Positions 27,901-31,800 of a stretch of DNA of 64,000 bases are shown piece after piece. The stretch covers positions 2,976,001 to 3,040,000 of the forward strand of contig NZ_JAGJBY010000002.1 in NCBI RefSeq assembly GCF_020010905.1, given 5' to 3'. Source of the DNA: Streptomyces acidiscabies. GTDB lineage: Bacteria > Actinomycetota > Actinomycetes > Streptomycetales > Streptomycetaceae. The translations under genes were made by a program, and so were the position numbers. The notes below the pieces were generated by a model. The model worked only from the letters and a program-made list of their open reading frames with translations, had not been told where the DNA came from and made no database searches. Numbering within the stretch: the stretch's first letter is position 1; each line of letters starts with the position of its first letter.

Positions 27901-30350
27901 AGACGGCCGTCGCCGTCCTCATGGAACGGTCGGCCGAACTCGTCGTCGCGCTCCTCGGAATCCTCAAGTCGGGCGGTACGTATGTGCCGTTGGACCCCGG
28001 CTTCCCACCCGCGCGCGTCGACCTCGTCGTCCGGGAGACCGGCGCGGCACTCGTCCTCACGGAGGACGTCCTCACCGCGCTGATCCAGGCCGAGACGCGC
28101 ACCGAGGCACCGGAGATGACGTGCCGGGCGGATCAGGCGGCGTACGTGATGTACACGTCCGGATCGACCGGACGGCCCAAGGGAGTTGTCGTCACGCACG
28201 GCGACGTCGCCGGGCTCGCGCAGGCGCCCTGCTTCGCCGGGGGCGCGCACCGGAGGGTGCTGTTGCACGCGCCGGTCGCGTTCGACGCCTCGACGTACGA
28301 ACTGTGGGTGCCGCTGCTCAACGGCGGCACGGTCGTCGTCGCTCCCCAAGGCCGGTTGGACGTCCGGGAGTTGGCGCGGGCCATCGGCGTTGGCCGGGTG
28401 ACCGGGCTGTGGCTCACCGCCGGGCTGTTCCGGCTGCTCGCCGAGGAGGAGCCGGGGGCGCTGGCCGGCGTGCGGGAGGTGTGGACCGGCGGTGACGTCG
28501 TGTCCGCCGCCGCGGTCGCCCGGGTCATGGCCGCCTGCCCCGGCCTGCGGGTCGTCGACGGGTACGGCCCCACCGAGACGACCACCTTCGCCGCCCACCA
28601 CGTCATGGACACGGAACCCGACCAGGCCCGCCCGGTCCCGCTCGGCCGTCCCCTGGCCGGGATGCGGACGTACGTCCTCGACGGCCGCCTGCGCCCGACG
28701 CCCCCCGGCGTCGTCGGCGACCTGTACCTCTCCGGTACGGGGGTAGCCCGGGGCTACCTCGGCCAGCCCGCCCGCACCGCCGAACGCTTCCTCCCCGATC
28801 CGTACGGCCTGCCCGGCACCCGCATGTACCGCACCGGCGACCTCGCCCGGTGGACGCGCGGCGGCGAGCTGGAGTTCGCCGGACGCGCCGACGATCAGGT
28901 CAAGGTACGAGGCTTCCGCGTGGAGCCCGGCGAGGTCGAGGCCGCCCTCGCGGCCTGCCCCGGGGTGGCCCAGGCGGCGGTCGTCGTGCGGGAGGACCGG
29001 GAGGGGGACAAGCGGCTGGTGGCGTACGTAGTACCTGAGAGGGACGGGGTGTACGACGCTCCGTCGGCGGCTGAGGACGGTACGGGGGGTGGGGTAGTAC
29101 CACTAGCCCCTGAGGCGGATGCCGCGCGTGATGCCCCCCTGAGCCCTACCACCCTCACCCCCCACCTCCGCCGCCACCTCCCCCCGTACCTCATCCCCTC
29201 GGCCTACATCCCCCTCCCCACCCTCCCCCTCACCCCCAACGGCAAGCTCGACCACGCCGCCCTCCCCACCCCGGACCACACCCCAGCCACCACCCCCCAC
29301 CGAGGCCCCCGCACCCCGCAGGAACAGGTCCTGTGCGACCTCTTCGCGGAAGCGCTCGGTGTCGAGCGGATCGGCATCGAGGACAGCTTCTTCGACCTCG
29401 GCGGCCACTCGCTGCTCGCGGCCCGCCTGGTCGCGAGGGTCAGGGACACCCTGGGCGTCGAGATCGGCATGCGGACCCTGTTCCAGGCCCCGACCGTCGC
29501 CGAACTCTCCGGCAGGCTGGCGCTCCAGGACGCGGACGGCTCGCTGGACGTCGTCCTGCCGCTCAGGCCCACCGGCACCGGCACGCCGCTGTTCTGCGTT
29601 CACCCCGGCGGCGGCGTGAGCTGGTGCTACAGCGGACTGCTCAGCCACGTCGACCCCGAGCACCCCGTGTACGCCATCCAGGCGCGCAGCCTCGCCCGGG
29701 ACGAGCCGAGGCCGGGCAGCTACGAGGAGATGGCCGCCGACTACGTGGAGCAGATCCGCAAGATCCAGCCGGAGGGCCCGTACCTCCTCCTCGGCTGGTC
29801 GGCCGGCGGACTCATCGCGCACGCGGTCGCCACGGAACTCCAACGCCTGGGTCGGCGCACGGCGTTGCTCGCGATCCTCGACGCGTACCCGGTCGTCGAC
29901 CTGACCTTCGACGAGGCGCCGGTCCCGGCCGAACGGGACGTCCTGGTCGGCATGTTGGACTGCGACCCCGACGAACTCCCGGCCGGGGAGCTGACGTACG
30001 ACGAGGTGATGGCCGTCCTCAGGCAGCGCGGCAGCGCGCTCGCCGGCCTGGAGCGCCGCCACCTCGAAGCCGTCGTCGCCGTGATGATCAACAACGCGAG
30101 CCTGGCCCTCACCTTCGAACCGGCCGTGTTCCAGGGCGAGATGCTCCTGTTCAACTCCACGATCGACCGTGAGCAGGACTCGCCGGGCGCCGACGTGTGG
30201 CGGCCGTACGTGGACGGCCCGATCACCTCGTACGACATCACCGCACGCCACGACCGCATGACCCGGCCGGGCGCACTCGCCCAACTCGGCCCCGTGCTCG
30301 CCGCACGCATCGCCGAACTCACCAACTCAACCGATACAGAGGAGATCTGA
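6795..30350 (+). CDS. Seven-module nonribosomal peptide synthetase with terminal thioesterase
   Basis: One 7851-aa protein with order C-A-T / C-A-T / C-A-T / C-A-T / C-A-T / C-A-MT-T / C-A-T-TE. Carrier serines lie at 988, 2022, 3056, 4070, 5086, 6471 and 7539; the TE nucleophile GWSAGG is Ser7669. No epimerization domain is visible, so an all-L peptide is expected. Pocket residues aligned to GrsA-Phe numbering give A1 uncertain (Gln/Glu-like), A2 Thr, A3 Thr, A4 Pro, A5 Phe, A6 Tyr (N-methylated by the inserted MT) and A7 Val. This matches the residue order of Ahp-cyclodepsipeptides, with Thr2 hydroxyl to Val7 ester closure and Pro oxidised by a P450. A TTA codon at 8517 (Leu575) predicts bldA-dependent translation. 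The start follows GGAGG. It heads the operon with MbtH, P450, SRPBCC, a 62-aa protein and TEII. The product is inferred, not proven. Confidence 0.95.
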   Translation: MSARDGAALPATAAQREIWLAEQRTPGVLPVYRIGEYLEIDGPVDPDLFATALRQAVAEYDGLRAVFGDGPEGPRQTLRQTQDPDLARLDLNSLEDAVRWMHADRLRPLDPARDPLHSHALIRLADDHWLWYHAYHHLVTDGVGLVLMAERAATVYTALACGDTVDPAPFPTLREAVDADAEYRASARFTADRAHWADHLAGLPDPAHLGSPTTDPTVRPRVVPLPLDGNPLQAVAQRTGARASRTLIAATALQVHRLTGARDLLIGLPVTGRSRSNRVLAAFPGLVSNVVPLRLAVHPGMTWQALLDDVDREVWSALRHQRYRGEDVHRDLSLTGAPGSAWPVVVNYRPFSRVLDFAGHPATVRDLSEGGATDLAVWAVDRQDGRGPQVSLQTGAGRWEETEHAAQAGALAGLLGGLAETDGGQLLGRVPFLRKSLRTSLKGSAPSPKAPAPRTPDLAALFERQAARTPDAVAVVAPGTTLTYAELDARANRIARLLLTHGAAPERLVALALPRSADLVAAILASLKTGAGYVPLDPDHPTARLAELLDDTRPVTVLTDAATRDRLPAGTPTVLLDTALDDLSPTALRHTIDPLHPAYVIHTSGSTGRPKGVLATYGALSNLIHHQRATLYPEISKGAPLRVPLTTSVTFDASWDQLGCLFAGHTLHILDRATWADPTAFVTHLRTHRLDLVNATPTYLRALLDHGLLDPAHHRPSLVIAGGEALPPGLWDELRNADGVRCLNFYGPTECTVDALTTPIEAPRPTLGLPLPGLRAHVLDAALHPLPDGLPGELYLSGEALARGYLDQPATTAAHFVADPFGAPGTRMYRTGDLVRRSPDGTLTYLGRTDAQLKIRGFRIEPGEIEARLTDRQDVAEATVVTRDDKLVAYVVPVPGATADPQALCDHLRACLPDHMVPAAIVALAALPLTASGKLDRAALPAPDTTPTSTGRTPRTAREELLCTLVADVLGIPQVAPDDDFFTLGGHSLLAMRLLARIRSAFDVDLRLADLFDAPTPAGLARAVDSGEHRTRPALTPYERPDAVPLSSAQRRLWFLQRMEGTGSTYHIPLALTLTGDLDRTALTQALVDVVTRHESLRTVFPDERGVPCQRVLDNPEIRLTESTVDAADLPARMLASACRTFDLATELPFRAELFETTAADHTLLLVLHHIVGDGWSVGALAQDVTRAYAARREGRAPDWAELPVQYADYTLWQRELLGEATDPDSLSAHQLAYWTGQLAGIPEQLQLPFDRPRPAATTYRGEQLPLTIAPELHDELRELARRHGTTLFMVLQASLATLLAKLGAGHDIPIGTPVAGRTDEAADDMIGFFVNTLVLRTDLTGDPTFAELLGRVRKSALAAYAHQDLPFEHLVEELNPTRTLAHHPLFQTMLALQNAPLGAFDLPGLHATADLVPTRTAKCDLTFNLTEHPDGPLTGTVEYSTDLFDPDTVRSITERWARVLRTVAADAGVRLSEVDVLSAPERAALLPVPVARDVTPAGDIVSVFEAQAREHADAVAVVAGTDRLTYGELNARANRLAHWLLERGVGPEDFVAIALPRSADLVVAIVGVLKAGAAYLPVDPEYPAQRREFMVEDAQPVLVLDDLGVVGEGYPDTDPGVEISPDHPAYVIYTSGSTGRPKGVIVPHGNAVRLFRATDHWFGFGPDDVWTLFHSYAFDFSVWELWGPLLYGGRLVVVDYHVSRNPEAFAALLAEEGVTVLNQTPSAFYQLPSDASGLSLRYVIFGGEALEPARLTDWYAHHADDAPVLVNMYGITETTVHVTYEALDAASVGQSSSVIGTAIPDLRVYVLDERLNPVPPGVAGELYVAGAGLARGYLRRPGLSAERFVADPYGLPGTRMYRSGDVVRWNARGTLEFFGRADDQVKVRGFRIELGEIEAALAAHPEVAQVTVLARQDRADDTRLVAYVVPAPGEVAHSATLRQHLRERLPEYMVPSAFVALDALPLTANGKLDRRALPEPQVGAVGSGRAPRTPQEQILCELFAEILGVPEAGVDDNFFDLGGHSLLATRLVARVRVTLGVELELRALFEAATPAGLAASLAAAGQARLALDASPSRPELISLSFAQRRLWFLHQLEGESANYNIPLAWRLQGPLNRAALEAALADVVVRHESLRTVYPQLDGVPYQRILDPDEARLPLRSGNLTEDTLDTVLAEALRYPFDLAVELPLYVQLFEVAEGEHVLLLVIHHIAGDGWSLGPLAQNLADAYAARCRGEEPVWAQLPVQYADYTLWQHQLLGDARDSDSLFARQAAYWTQTLAGLPEQIQLPTDRPRPAVASHQGGFVRVRLDAELHHELRELARTHGTSLFMVLHAGLAGLLDKLGAGEDLPVGTLIAGRTDQALDDLIGYFVNTLVLRGDTSGDPTFADLLARVRDVSLAAYAHQDLPFEYLVEALNPARSLSHHPLFQVMLVLQNAPRADFAPPGLTTSTVQLTTTTSKLDLIFSMSERHTDDGEPEGIDGFVEFAGDLYDTETVQGMVDRWIRVLRAGVTDARVRLSEIDVLLATERAALLPAPVPAPGGDIVSVFEAQAREHADAVAVVAGADRLTYGELNARANRLAHWLLERGVGAEDFVALALPRSTDLVVAVLGVLKSGAAYVPLDPDYPAARREFMVEDAQPALVLDDLGMVREGYPDTDPGVRILPDHPAYVIYTSGSTGRPKGVLIPHANVVRLFRATDQWFGFGPDDVWTLFHSYAFDFSVWELWGALLYGGRLVVVDYHVSRNPEAFAALLAEEGVTVLNQTPSAFYQLPSDASGLSLRYVIFGGEALEPACLADWYAHHADNAPALVNMYGITETTVHVTYEALNAASLAQSSSVIGTAIPDLRTYVLDRHLKLVPPGVVGELYVAGAGLARGYLNRPGLSAERFVADPFGGSGTRMYRTGDLVRRRTDGVLEYAGRADDQVKVRGFRIELGEIEAALAAHPEVAQVAVLARQDRADDTRLVAYMVGGTAPDDLRAHLRGRLPEHMVPAAFVALDALPLTVNGKLDRAALPAPDLTPTESGRAPRTPREQILCDLFAEVLGVAQVGPDDDFFDLGGHSLLATRLVARVRAALGVELELRALFESPSVAGVAASLGTAGEARPALVPAARPERLPLSSAQRRLWFLHRLDGGSAAYHIPLAWRLTGPLDRTALETALADLTDRHESLRTVFPDVDGVPYQHVLPEHRPHLPVTEGVNLAASLARPFDLATQPPLRADLFTDGPDVHVLLVTVHHIAGDGWSLGPINRDLAAAYTARCAGQAPDWAELPVQYGDYTLWQEQLLGDARDSESLFARQAAYWTGALAELPDQIQLPTDRPRPAAPTFQGGQIRVELDADLHVGLLDLGRRQGASLFMVLQAGLAALLNKLGAGDDIPVGSLIAGRTDQALDDLVGFFVNTLVLRTDTSGDPTFTQLLGRVRESALAAYDHQELPFEHLVEALNPTRSLARQPLFQVLLALQNVPGGTFELPGVQAEIVPVHAPTAMFDLSFHLLERDGAGVHGYVEFAADLFDTDTVERLLARWVRVLQTAVAEPESSLSRFDVLLDDERTPVPELALGQSEFIPLPALFTRRAAELPDAPAVVFEDSTLTYADLEARANRLAHSLTSRGIGPEDIVAISLPRGVEAVVATLAVLKTGAAYLPVAPEYPAARREFMLADARPALVLDDPATVDPGPGHPDTAPEVSYAAQHPAYVIYTSGSTGRPKAIVMPAEALANLLHWHHTTLGGQSGTRVAQFTAAGFDVAVQETLSALLYGKTLVVPTDDERRSAERFVGWLERHRVEELYAPTLMLEAVAQAAEEQGRDLPDLRLIVQAGEAMRVGGLHAFRDRRLHNHYGPAETHVVTAYALPAGHDTHPVPIGRPIDQVRAHVLDPALRPVPPGVPGELYLSGTCLARGYLNRPALTADRFVADPYGPPGARMYRTGDLARRRTDGELEFLGRADQQVKVRGFRIEPGEVEAALTAYPGVSRAAVLVRDDRLVAYVVPADVPAAPLLAHLRDRLPDFMVPSAVLARDALPLTPNGKLDRAALPAPAPETTGRAPRSAREQLLCDLFSEVLGVAQVGPDDDFFALGGHSLLATRLISRIRATLGVEPELRALFEAPTPAALAARLGDADTARPALTRQLRPGVLPLSFAQRRLWFLHRMEGPSATYAMPLALRLTGPLDREALRLALGDVTDRHESLRTVFPDVDGVPHQHILTDAHPALTVIDTDEAGLPEALARAASHGFDLATEIPLRAKLFTLAPEEHVLLLLLHHIAGDGWSLRPLSRDLATAYAARSRGEAPDWAQLHVQYADYTLWQRDLLGEESDATSAFAGQTAYWREALASLPEQLHLPTDRPRPAGTTHRGGLLAATVDAELHGALHELARRNGASLFMVLQAGLAALFTRLGAGTDIAVGSPVAGRTDQALDDLVGFFVNTLVLRTDTSGDPTFTDLLGRVRESALSAYDHQDVPFEHLVETLNPVRSLAHHPLFQVLLALQNTPEGDFALPGLHTAPVPVGNGTARLDLAIAVTEHRRPDGTPDGLEAVLEYSADLFDEDSVRTLFDRWRRLLTAAATGPGRRIGTLDVLDARERLTLLHDRNTTREVPEAVLPDLFRRQVSRRPDAPAVVSGETTVTYAELDARANRFAHQLIQQGVGPEDLVALKLPRSVELIVAILGVLKAGAAYVPVDPEYPEARIAHMLDDARPVRVVEAPETVAATDYPDTTPQVRSLPQHPAYVIYTSGSTGRPKGVVVTHAGIPSLVATQVERLALDDDSRVLQFTSTGFDASFWDLCAALLTGAALVLAPTDAPLPALTDLDVTHVTVPPSVLVALEGELTATTLVVAGEACSPELVQRWAPGRRMINAYGPTETTVCATASTPLTPTGQLPPIGGPITGARVYVLDAGLQPVAPGVAGELYVAGAGLARGYLNRPALTADRFVADPYGPPGARMYRTGDLVRWTRDGELEFAGRADDQVKVRGFRIEPAEIEAQLAEHPEVAHTVVAVRRERLVGYVVPVPGAEPAPAALRAHLKERLPDHMVPSAFVVLDALPLTPNGKLDRVALPTPEFTSTGREARTPREQLLAGLFAEVLGVAQVGADDGFFDLGGHSLLATRLASRVRATLGVELPLRTLFETPTVAGLAAALDSAGQARPVLTSQVRPDVLPLSFAQRRLWFLHQMEGSEATYNIPLALRLTGQLDERALEAALADVADRHETLRTVFPEGPDGTPTQHVLDAVHPRLRVTHTDEARLPELLSSAARSTFDLTAELPLKAELFALTGEEHVLLLVMHHIAGDGWSTGPLSHDLAEAYAARRAGRKPDWQPLPAQYADYTLWQRALLGDESDPASTFGGQLGYWKHQLADLPDQLRLPADRPRPAVAGYDGAHLLVDLDPELHQGLRDLAGRQGASLFMVLQAGLAALFTRLGAGTDIAVGSPVAGRTDQALDDLVGFFVNTLVLRTDTSGDPSFEELVRRVRETSLSAYAHQDLPFENLVEELNPVRSLSHHPLFQVMFALQNAPMGTFDLPGLRVTPLTVPTGTAKFDLGFNLYERPEGGISGAVEYATDLYDPDTVTGLVDRWTRLLRAGVEEPTRPIGRADILTADERRRLLEPAADSGIPAEPLPTSFARQVRTTPDAVALVAGERELSYAELDARANRFAHHLIQQGVGPEDLVALKLPRSVELVVGILGVLKAGAAYLPVDPAYPESRIAFMLDDARPAVVVDSPETVAATDYPDTTPPIHALPQHPAYVIYTSGSTGRPKGVVVSHSGLAHLVAGQVERFAIDADSRVLQFASPSFDASVSELYTALLTGATLVLPPPGNPLPALTELDVTHVTVPPSVLVALEGELTATTLVVAGEACSPELVQRWAPGRRMINAYGPTETTVCATMSDPLTPTGQLPPIGRPITGARVYVLDAGLQPVPPGVPGELYVSGAGLARGYLNRPALTADRFVADPYGPPGTRMYRTGDLVRWTRDGELEFAGRADDQVKVRGFRIEPAEVEAQLTDHPAVAHSIVTVRDDRLIAYVVPATARRDHELDIVETWRETYDALPVTAAQTAFGENFTGWNSSYDGRPIPEAEMREWRDATVDRIRALKPRRILEVGAGTGLLLAKLAPDCETYWATDFSATAIGVLSEHVEQRPELTGRVVLRTQPAHDVTGLPEGEFDTIVINSVIQYFPSGEYLRDVVGKLTGLLAPGGALFLGDVRNLRLLRPFLAAVHGMDPDAIDQAVRREEELLVDPDWFTMLGQNLDVSIEIRRGRHHNELTRHRYDVTLRRATGTTAQSLTQLAWGQDVFTLDQALAAAAATPALRITGVPNTRLATETGHDPQGVPDPEDWYTCGRPTHVTWSPDGPDLLDVSFVAESHPAAYGHTTPHGHSISHGRPTPYRPAANKSTPLTNTPRATGNLPATLRTHARDRLPEHLVPSVFVILDDLPRTASGKLDRAALPAPEADRTTTGRAPRTPQEELLADLFGEILNTGRVGVDDNFFDLGGHSLLATRLASRVRATLGVELDVRALFEAPTPAALAARLDQAGTARPALVKAERPEQVPLSFAQRRLWFLHRMEGPSATYNMPLALRLTGRLDREALESALHDVTDRHESLRTVFPDVGGVPHQRVLADARPALPVLDADEEQLPGLLAEAAAHGFDLADELPLRAHLFRLGAETHVLLVVVHHIAGDGWSMGPLSRDLASAYAARCRGEAPDWAELPVQYADYTLWQQDLLGDADDTDSRLAGQLAYWKRALAGIPDQTPLPTDRPRPATASQRGAQLALHMDAELHGKLRELCAHHGASMFMVLQAGLAALLTRLGAGEDVPVGSPVAGRTDEALDDLVGFFVNTLVLRTDTSGDPTFAELLGRVRETALSAYAHQDVPFEHLVEVVNPARSLAHHPLFQVMLALQNAPTGEFTLPGLTLGHESVPTGTARCDLTFSLAERYTEDGRPDGLVGAVEYATDLFDPETVGALVSRWVRFLEIAAQHTEMTLSQVDVLDDEERRHLLAVATGAELAPVHPLTDLFAEQVRATPDAVAVEQDGTTWSYRQVDERANRLAHALAGQGVGPETAVAVLMERSAELVVALLGILKSGGTYVPLDPGFPPARVDLVVRETGAALVLTEDVLTALIQAETRTEAPEMTCRADQAAYVMYTSGSTGRPKGVVVTHGDVAGLAQAPCFAGGAHRRVLLHAPVAFDASTYELWVPLLNGGTVVVAPQGRLDVRELARAIGVGRVTGLWLTAGLFRLLAEEEPGALAGVREVWTGGDVVSAAAVARVMAACPGLRVVDGYGPTETTTFAAHHVMDTEPDQARPVPLGRPLAGMRTYVLDGRLRPTPPGVVGDLYLSGTGVARGYLGQPARTAERFLPDPYGLPGTRMYRTGDLARWTRGGELEFAGRADDQVKVRGFRVEPGEVEAALAACPGVAQAAVVVREDREGDKRLVAYVVPERDGVYDAPSAAEDGTGGGVVPLAPEADAARDAPLSPTTLTPHLRRHLPPYLIPSAYIPLPTLPLTPNGKLDHAALPTPDHTPATTPHRGPRTPQEQVLCDLFAEALGVERIGIEDSFFDLGGHSLLAARLVARVRDTLGVEIGMRTLFQAPTVAELSGRLALQDADGSLDVVLPLRPTGTGTPLFCVHPGGGVSWCYSGLLSHVDPEHPVYAIQARSLARDEPRPGSYEEMAADYVEQIRKIQPEGPYLLLGWSAGGLIAHAVATELQRLGRRTALLAILDAYPVVDLTFDEAPVPAERDVLVGMLDCDPDELPAGELTYDEVMAVLRQRGSALAGLERRHLEAVVAVMINNASLALTFEPAVFQGEMLLFNSTIDREQDSPGADVWRPYVDGPITSYDITARHDRMTRPGALAQLGPVLAARIAELTNSTDTEEI
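9923..13020 (+). other. NRPS module 2: C-A2-T, Thr
   Basis: Condensation HHIVGDG at 1169-1175; A2 YTSGSTG block from 1627; carrier Ser2022. The pocket reads D-F-W-N-I-G-M-V-H (FDFSVW, VLNQTPSAF, VIFGGEA, NMYGITETTVH), the standard Thr code. In the proposed product this Thr provides the hydroxyl that the TE uses to close the depsipeptide ring. Confidence 0.88.
11291..12190 (+). repeat. A2 copy of an internal NRPS duplication (pair with 14405-15304)
   Basis: The first two thirds of A2 and A3 are almost identical at nucleotide level, in register with a constant 3114-nt offset (1038 codons). The C domains and A-domain tails are much less alike. This points to recent duplication or gene conversion of the Thr-selecting core. 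Confidence 0.85.
13021..16121 (+). other. NRPS module 3: C-A3-T, Thr (variable ring position)
   Basis: Condensation HHIAGDG from 2205; A3 YTSGSTG block from 2665; carrier Ser3056. The pocket is again D-F-W-N-I-G-M-V-H, Thr. In Ahp-cyclodepsipeptides the residue before Ahp sets protease preference; Thr here, or dehydrobutyrine made from it, is the elastase-type arrangement. No dedicated dehydratase is seen, so dehydration would have to come from the next C domain or not occur. Confidence 0.88.
14405..15304 (+). repeat. A3 copy of an internal NRPS duplication (pair with 11291-12190)
   Basis: Second copy, offset 3114 nt, with scattered synonymous and few non-synonymous differences. Both copies keep the same Thr pocket. 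Confidence 0.85.
16122..19160 (+). other. NRPS module 4: C-A4-T, Pro (proposed Ahp precursor)
   Basis: Condensation HHIAGDG from 3230; A4 YTSGSTG block from 3688; carrier Ser4070. The pocket reads D-V-Q-L-V-A-H-V-V (FDVAVQE, LYAPTLM, VQAGEA, NHYGPAETHVV), close to the Pro code DVQLIAHVV. P450 oxidation at proline C5 would give the 5-hydroxy or semialdehyde form that cyclises to Ahp. That step is an inference supported by the downstream P450. Confidence 0.85.
19161..22208 (+). other. NRPS module 5: C-A5-T, Phe
   Basis: Condensation HHIAGDG from 4250; A5 YTSGSTG block from 4714; carrier Ser5086. The pocket reads D-A-W-T-V-A-A-V-C (FDASFW, VTVPPSV, VVAGEA, NAYGPTETTVC), nearly the GrsA/TycA Phe code. 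Over 1 kb of A5 is closely similar at DNA level to A6. Confidence 0.86.
20631..21690 (+). repeat. A5 copy of an internal NRPS duplication (pair with 23664-24723)
   Basis: A5 and A6 align without gaps at a constant 3033-nt offset (1011 codons) from the TYAELDARANRF block to the KVRGFRIEP block. The stretch from DVTHVTVPPSV to AYGPTETTVCAT is nearly identical. Differences concentrate around residue 239, which sets Phe versus Tyr. Confidence 0.85.
22209..26360 (+). other. NRPS module 6: C-A6-MT-T, N-methyl-Tyr
   Basis: Condensation HHIAGDG from 5267; A6 YTSGSTG block from 5725; carrier Ser6471. The pocket reads D-A-S-T-V-A-A-V-C, the Tyr-type code; it differs from A5 only by Ser instead of Trp at position 239 (FDASVS). 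An N-methyltransferase is inserted late in the A domain, with SAM motif ILEVGAGTG around 6076-6083 and DTIVINSVIQYF later. After the MT comes a His/Pro-rich linker (25810-25930), then the end of the A domain (RTASGKLDRAALP). Confidence 0.87.
23664..24723 (+). repeat. A6 copy of an internal NRPS duplication (pair with 20631-21690)
   Basis: Second copy, 3033 nt downstream. It is followed immediately by the inserted N-methyltransferase, which A5 lacks. Confidence 0.85.
26361..29560 (+). other. NRPS module 7: C-A7-T, Val
   Basis: Condensation HHIAGDG from 6651; A7 YTSGSTG block from 7117; carrier Ser7539. The pocket reads D-A-Y-W-W-G-G-T-F (FDASTY, LWLTAGLF, WTGGD, DGYGPTETTTF), related to the Val code DAFWIGGTF. 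The A-T linker carries a 40-residue acidic insertion (around 29041-29135). Confidence 0.8.
29561..30350 (+). other. NRPS thioesterase domain (macrocyclising release)
   Basis: A type I TE of about 260 aa begins PLFCVHPGGG. It contains GWSAGG with nucleophile Ser7669, a following Asp (LAILDAYP) and a C-terminal His (ARHDRM). In the proposed pathway it releases the heptapeptide by ester formation between Val7 and the Thr2 side chain; hydrolysis cannot be excluded from sequence. Confidence 0.85.
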
Positions 30351-30354
30351 CGCC

Positions 30355-30567
30355 ATGTCGACCAACCCCTTCGAGGACGACGACGCCCGCTACCTGGTGC
30401 TCACCAACGACGAGGGCCAGCACTCGCTGTGGCCGGCGTTCGCCGAGGTGCCGGACGGCTGGACCGTCGCACATCCCGAGGACACGCGCCAGGCGTGCCT
30501 GGAGTACGTCGAGCGGAACTGGACGGACATGCGGCCCAAGAGCCTCGTGGAAGCCATGGGCGCCTGA
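30355..30567 (+). CDS. MbtH-like adenylation-domain chaperone
   Basis: A 70-aa MbtH protein with the signature run NPFEDDDARYLVLTNDEGQ, then HSLWPAFAEVPDGW and the C-terminal WTDMRPKSL. MbtH proteins bind NRPS A domains and are often needed for their folding or activity. The gene starts 4 nt after the NRPS stop (GAGGAG ribosome site) and ends 1 nt before the P450 start, so it is in the same operon and almost certainly serves the giant NRPS. Confidence 0.97.
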   Translation: MSTNPFEDDDARYLVLTNDEGQHSLWPAFAEVPDGWTVAHPEDTRQACLEYVERNWTDMRPKSLVEAMGA

Positions 30568-30568
30568 G

Positions 30569-31792
30569 ATGACGGCGACCCCCACCGACACCCTCGACTA
30601 CCCGGCGGCGATGGCGAGCGACGCCTTCCGCCGGGACCCGTACCCCTTCTACGCCCGGATGCGGGACAGCGACCCCATCCACCGTACGGCGCAGGGGATT
30701 TGGTACGTCTTCCGGTACGACGACATCGAACAGGCCCTGGGCGACCTGCGGTTGTCCAACGACAAGGACCGGATGACCGGCGCGCTCGTTGCGCAGGACG
30801 GGCGGATGCGGCAGCTGAGCCGGCTGGTCGCGCGGCTCGGACGCGTCATGAGCAACACCGACCCGCCGGACCACGCGCGGCTCAGGAAACTCGTCAACAA
30901 GGCCTTCACCGCACGGCGGGTGGAGGAACTGCGGCCCAGGATCCAGGGGGTCGTGGACCGGCTGATCGACGAGGCCGACGGCTCCACGTTCGACGCGCTC
31001 GCCGCCGTCGCCTCCCCCCTCCCGCACGCCGTGGTCTGCGAGCTGTTCGGCATCCCCGAGGCGGACCGCGCCCAAGTCAAGGAGTGGTTCCGGGGGTTGG
31101 GCCGGATCCACGAGGACATCGAGAAGGCCGAGAAGGTCGTCGACGCCTTCGAGACGTACCTGACCGGCCTCGCCCGCGAGCGCCGCGCCGACCCGGGCGA
31201 CGACCTGATCAGCGCACTGGTCACCGCGCAGGCGCAGGACGACCGGCTCACCGACCACGAGGTCCTCTCCACCTGCTTCATGCTGATCACGGCGGGCGAC
31301 GAGACCACCACCAACCTCGTCGGCAACGGCCTCCTCGCCCTCCTGCGCCACCCCGACCAGCTCGAACACCTGCGCTCCGAACCGGAGTTGATCCGCCAGG
31401 CGGTGGAGGAGTTCGTCCGGTACGACACCCCGAGCCAGGCCATCGTGCGGGTGGCCGCCGAGCAACTCGACCTCGGCGGCCGTACGTTGCCCCCCGGTGA
31501 CCTGGTCTACCTGCTGCTCGCCTCGGCGGGCCGCGACCCCGGACGGTACGACGACCCCGACCGCCTCGACCTGACCCGCGCCCACCCCCGGCACCTCGGC
31601 TTCGGCCACGGACCGCACTTCTGCCTGGGCGCCCCGTTGGCCCGCCTGGAGGCCGAGATCGCCGTCTCCACGCTCCTCGCCCGCTGCCCCGGCCTGCGCC
31701 TCGCGGCCGGCCCGGACGCGCTGGACTGGCGCCCCAACCCGCTGCAACGCCGCCTCACCGCGCTGCCCGTCACCCACGACTCAAGGAAGTGA
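30569..31792 (+). CDS. Cytochrome P450, candidate proline oxidase for Ahp formation
   Basis: A 407-aa bacterial class I P450. It has I-helix AGDETT at 242-247 (oxygen activation), an ExxR within EEFVRY, and the heme loop FGHGPHFCLG with thiolate Cys352. It begins MTATPTDTLDYPAAM at the ATG one base after the mbtH stop. Lying directly between mbtH and the tailoring genes, it is the only intact P450 in the operon, and so the best candidate to oxidise the Pro residue of module 4 at C5, the step needed for a 3-amino-6-hydroxy-2-piperidone unit. That assignment is inference; other hydroxylations, for example of Tyr or Phe, are possible. Redox partners are not encoded nearby. Confidence 0.93.
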   Translation: MTATPTDTLDYPAAMASDAFRRDPYPFYARMRDSDPIHRTAQGIWYVFRYDDIEQALGDLRLSNDKDRMTGALVAQDGRMRQLSRLVARLGRVMSNTDPPDHARLRKLVNKAFTARRVEELRPRIQGVVDRLIDEADGSTFDALAAVASPLPHAVVCELFGIPEADRAQVKEWFRGLGRIHEDIEKAEKVVDAFETYLTGLARERRADPGDDLISALVTAQAQDDRLTDHEVLSTCFMLITAGDETTTNLVGNGLLALLRHPDQLEHLRSEPELIRQAVEEFVRYDTPSQAIVRVAAEQLDLGGRTLPPGDLVYLLLASAGRDPGRYDDPDRLDLTRAHPRHLGFGHGPHFCLGAPLARLEAEIAVSTLLARCPGLRLAAGPDALDWRPNPLQRRLTALPVTHDSRK

Positions 31793-31794
31793 TC
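31783..31794 (+). promoter_or_regulatory. Extended Shine-Dalgarno AAGGAAGTGATC, sets start of SRPBCC gene
   Basis: Eleven of 12 bases match the full complement of the 16S 3' end (AAGGAGGTGATC). It overlaps the P450 stop and lies 6 nt before the GTG at 31801. It favours that start over the GTG at 31789, which sits inside it. Confidence 0.7.
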
Positions 31795-31800
31795 ACCGAG

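Noticed and set aside
31789..31800. GTG at 31789 as the start of the SRPBCC gene
   Set aside because: It lies inside the near-perfect ribosome site AAGGAAGTGATC, which is correctly spaced for the GTG at 31801.
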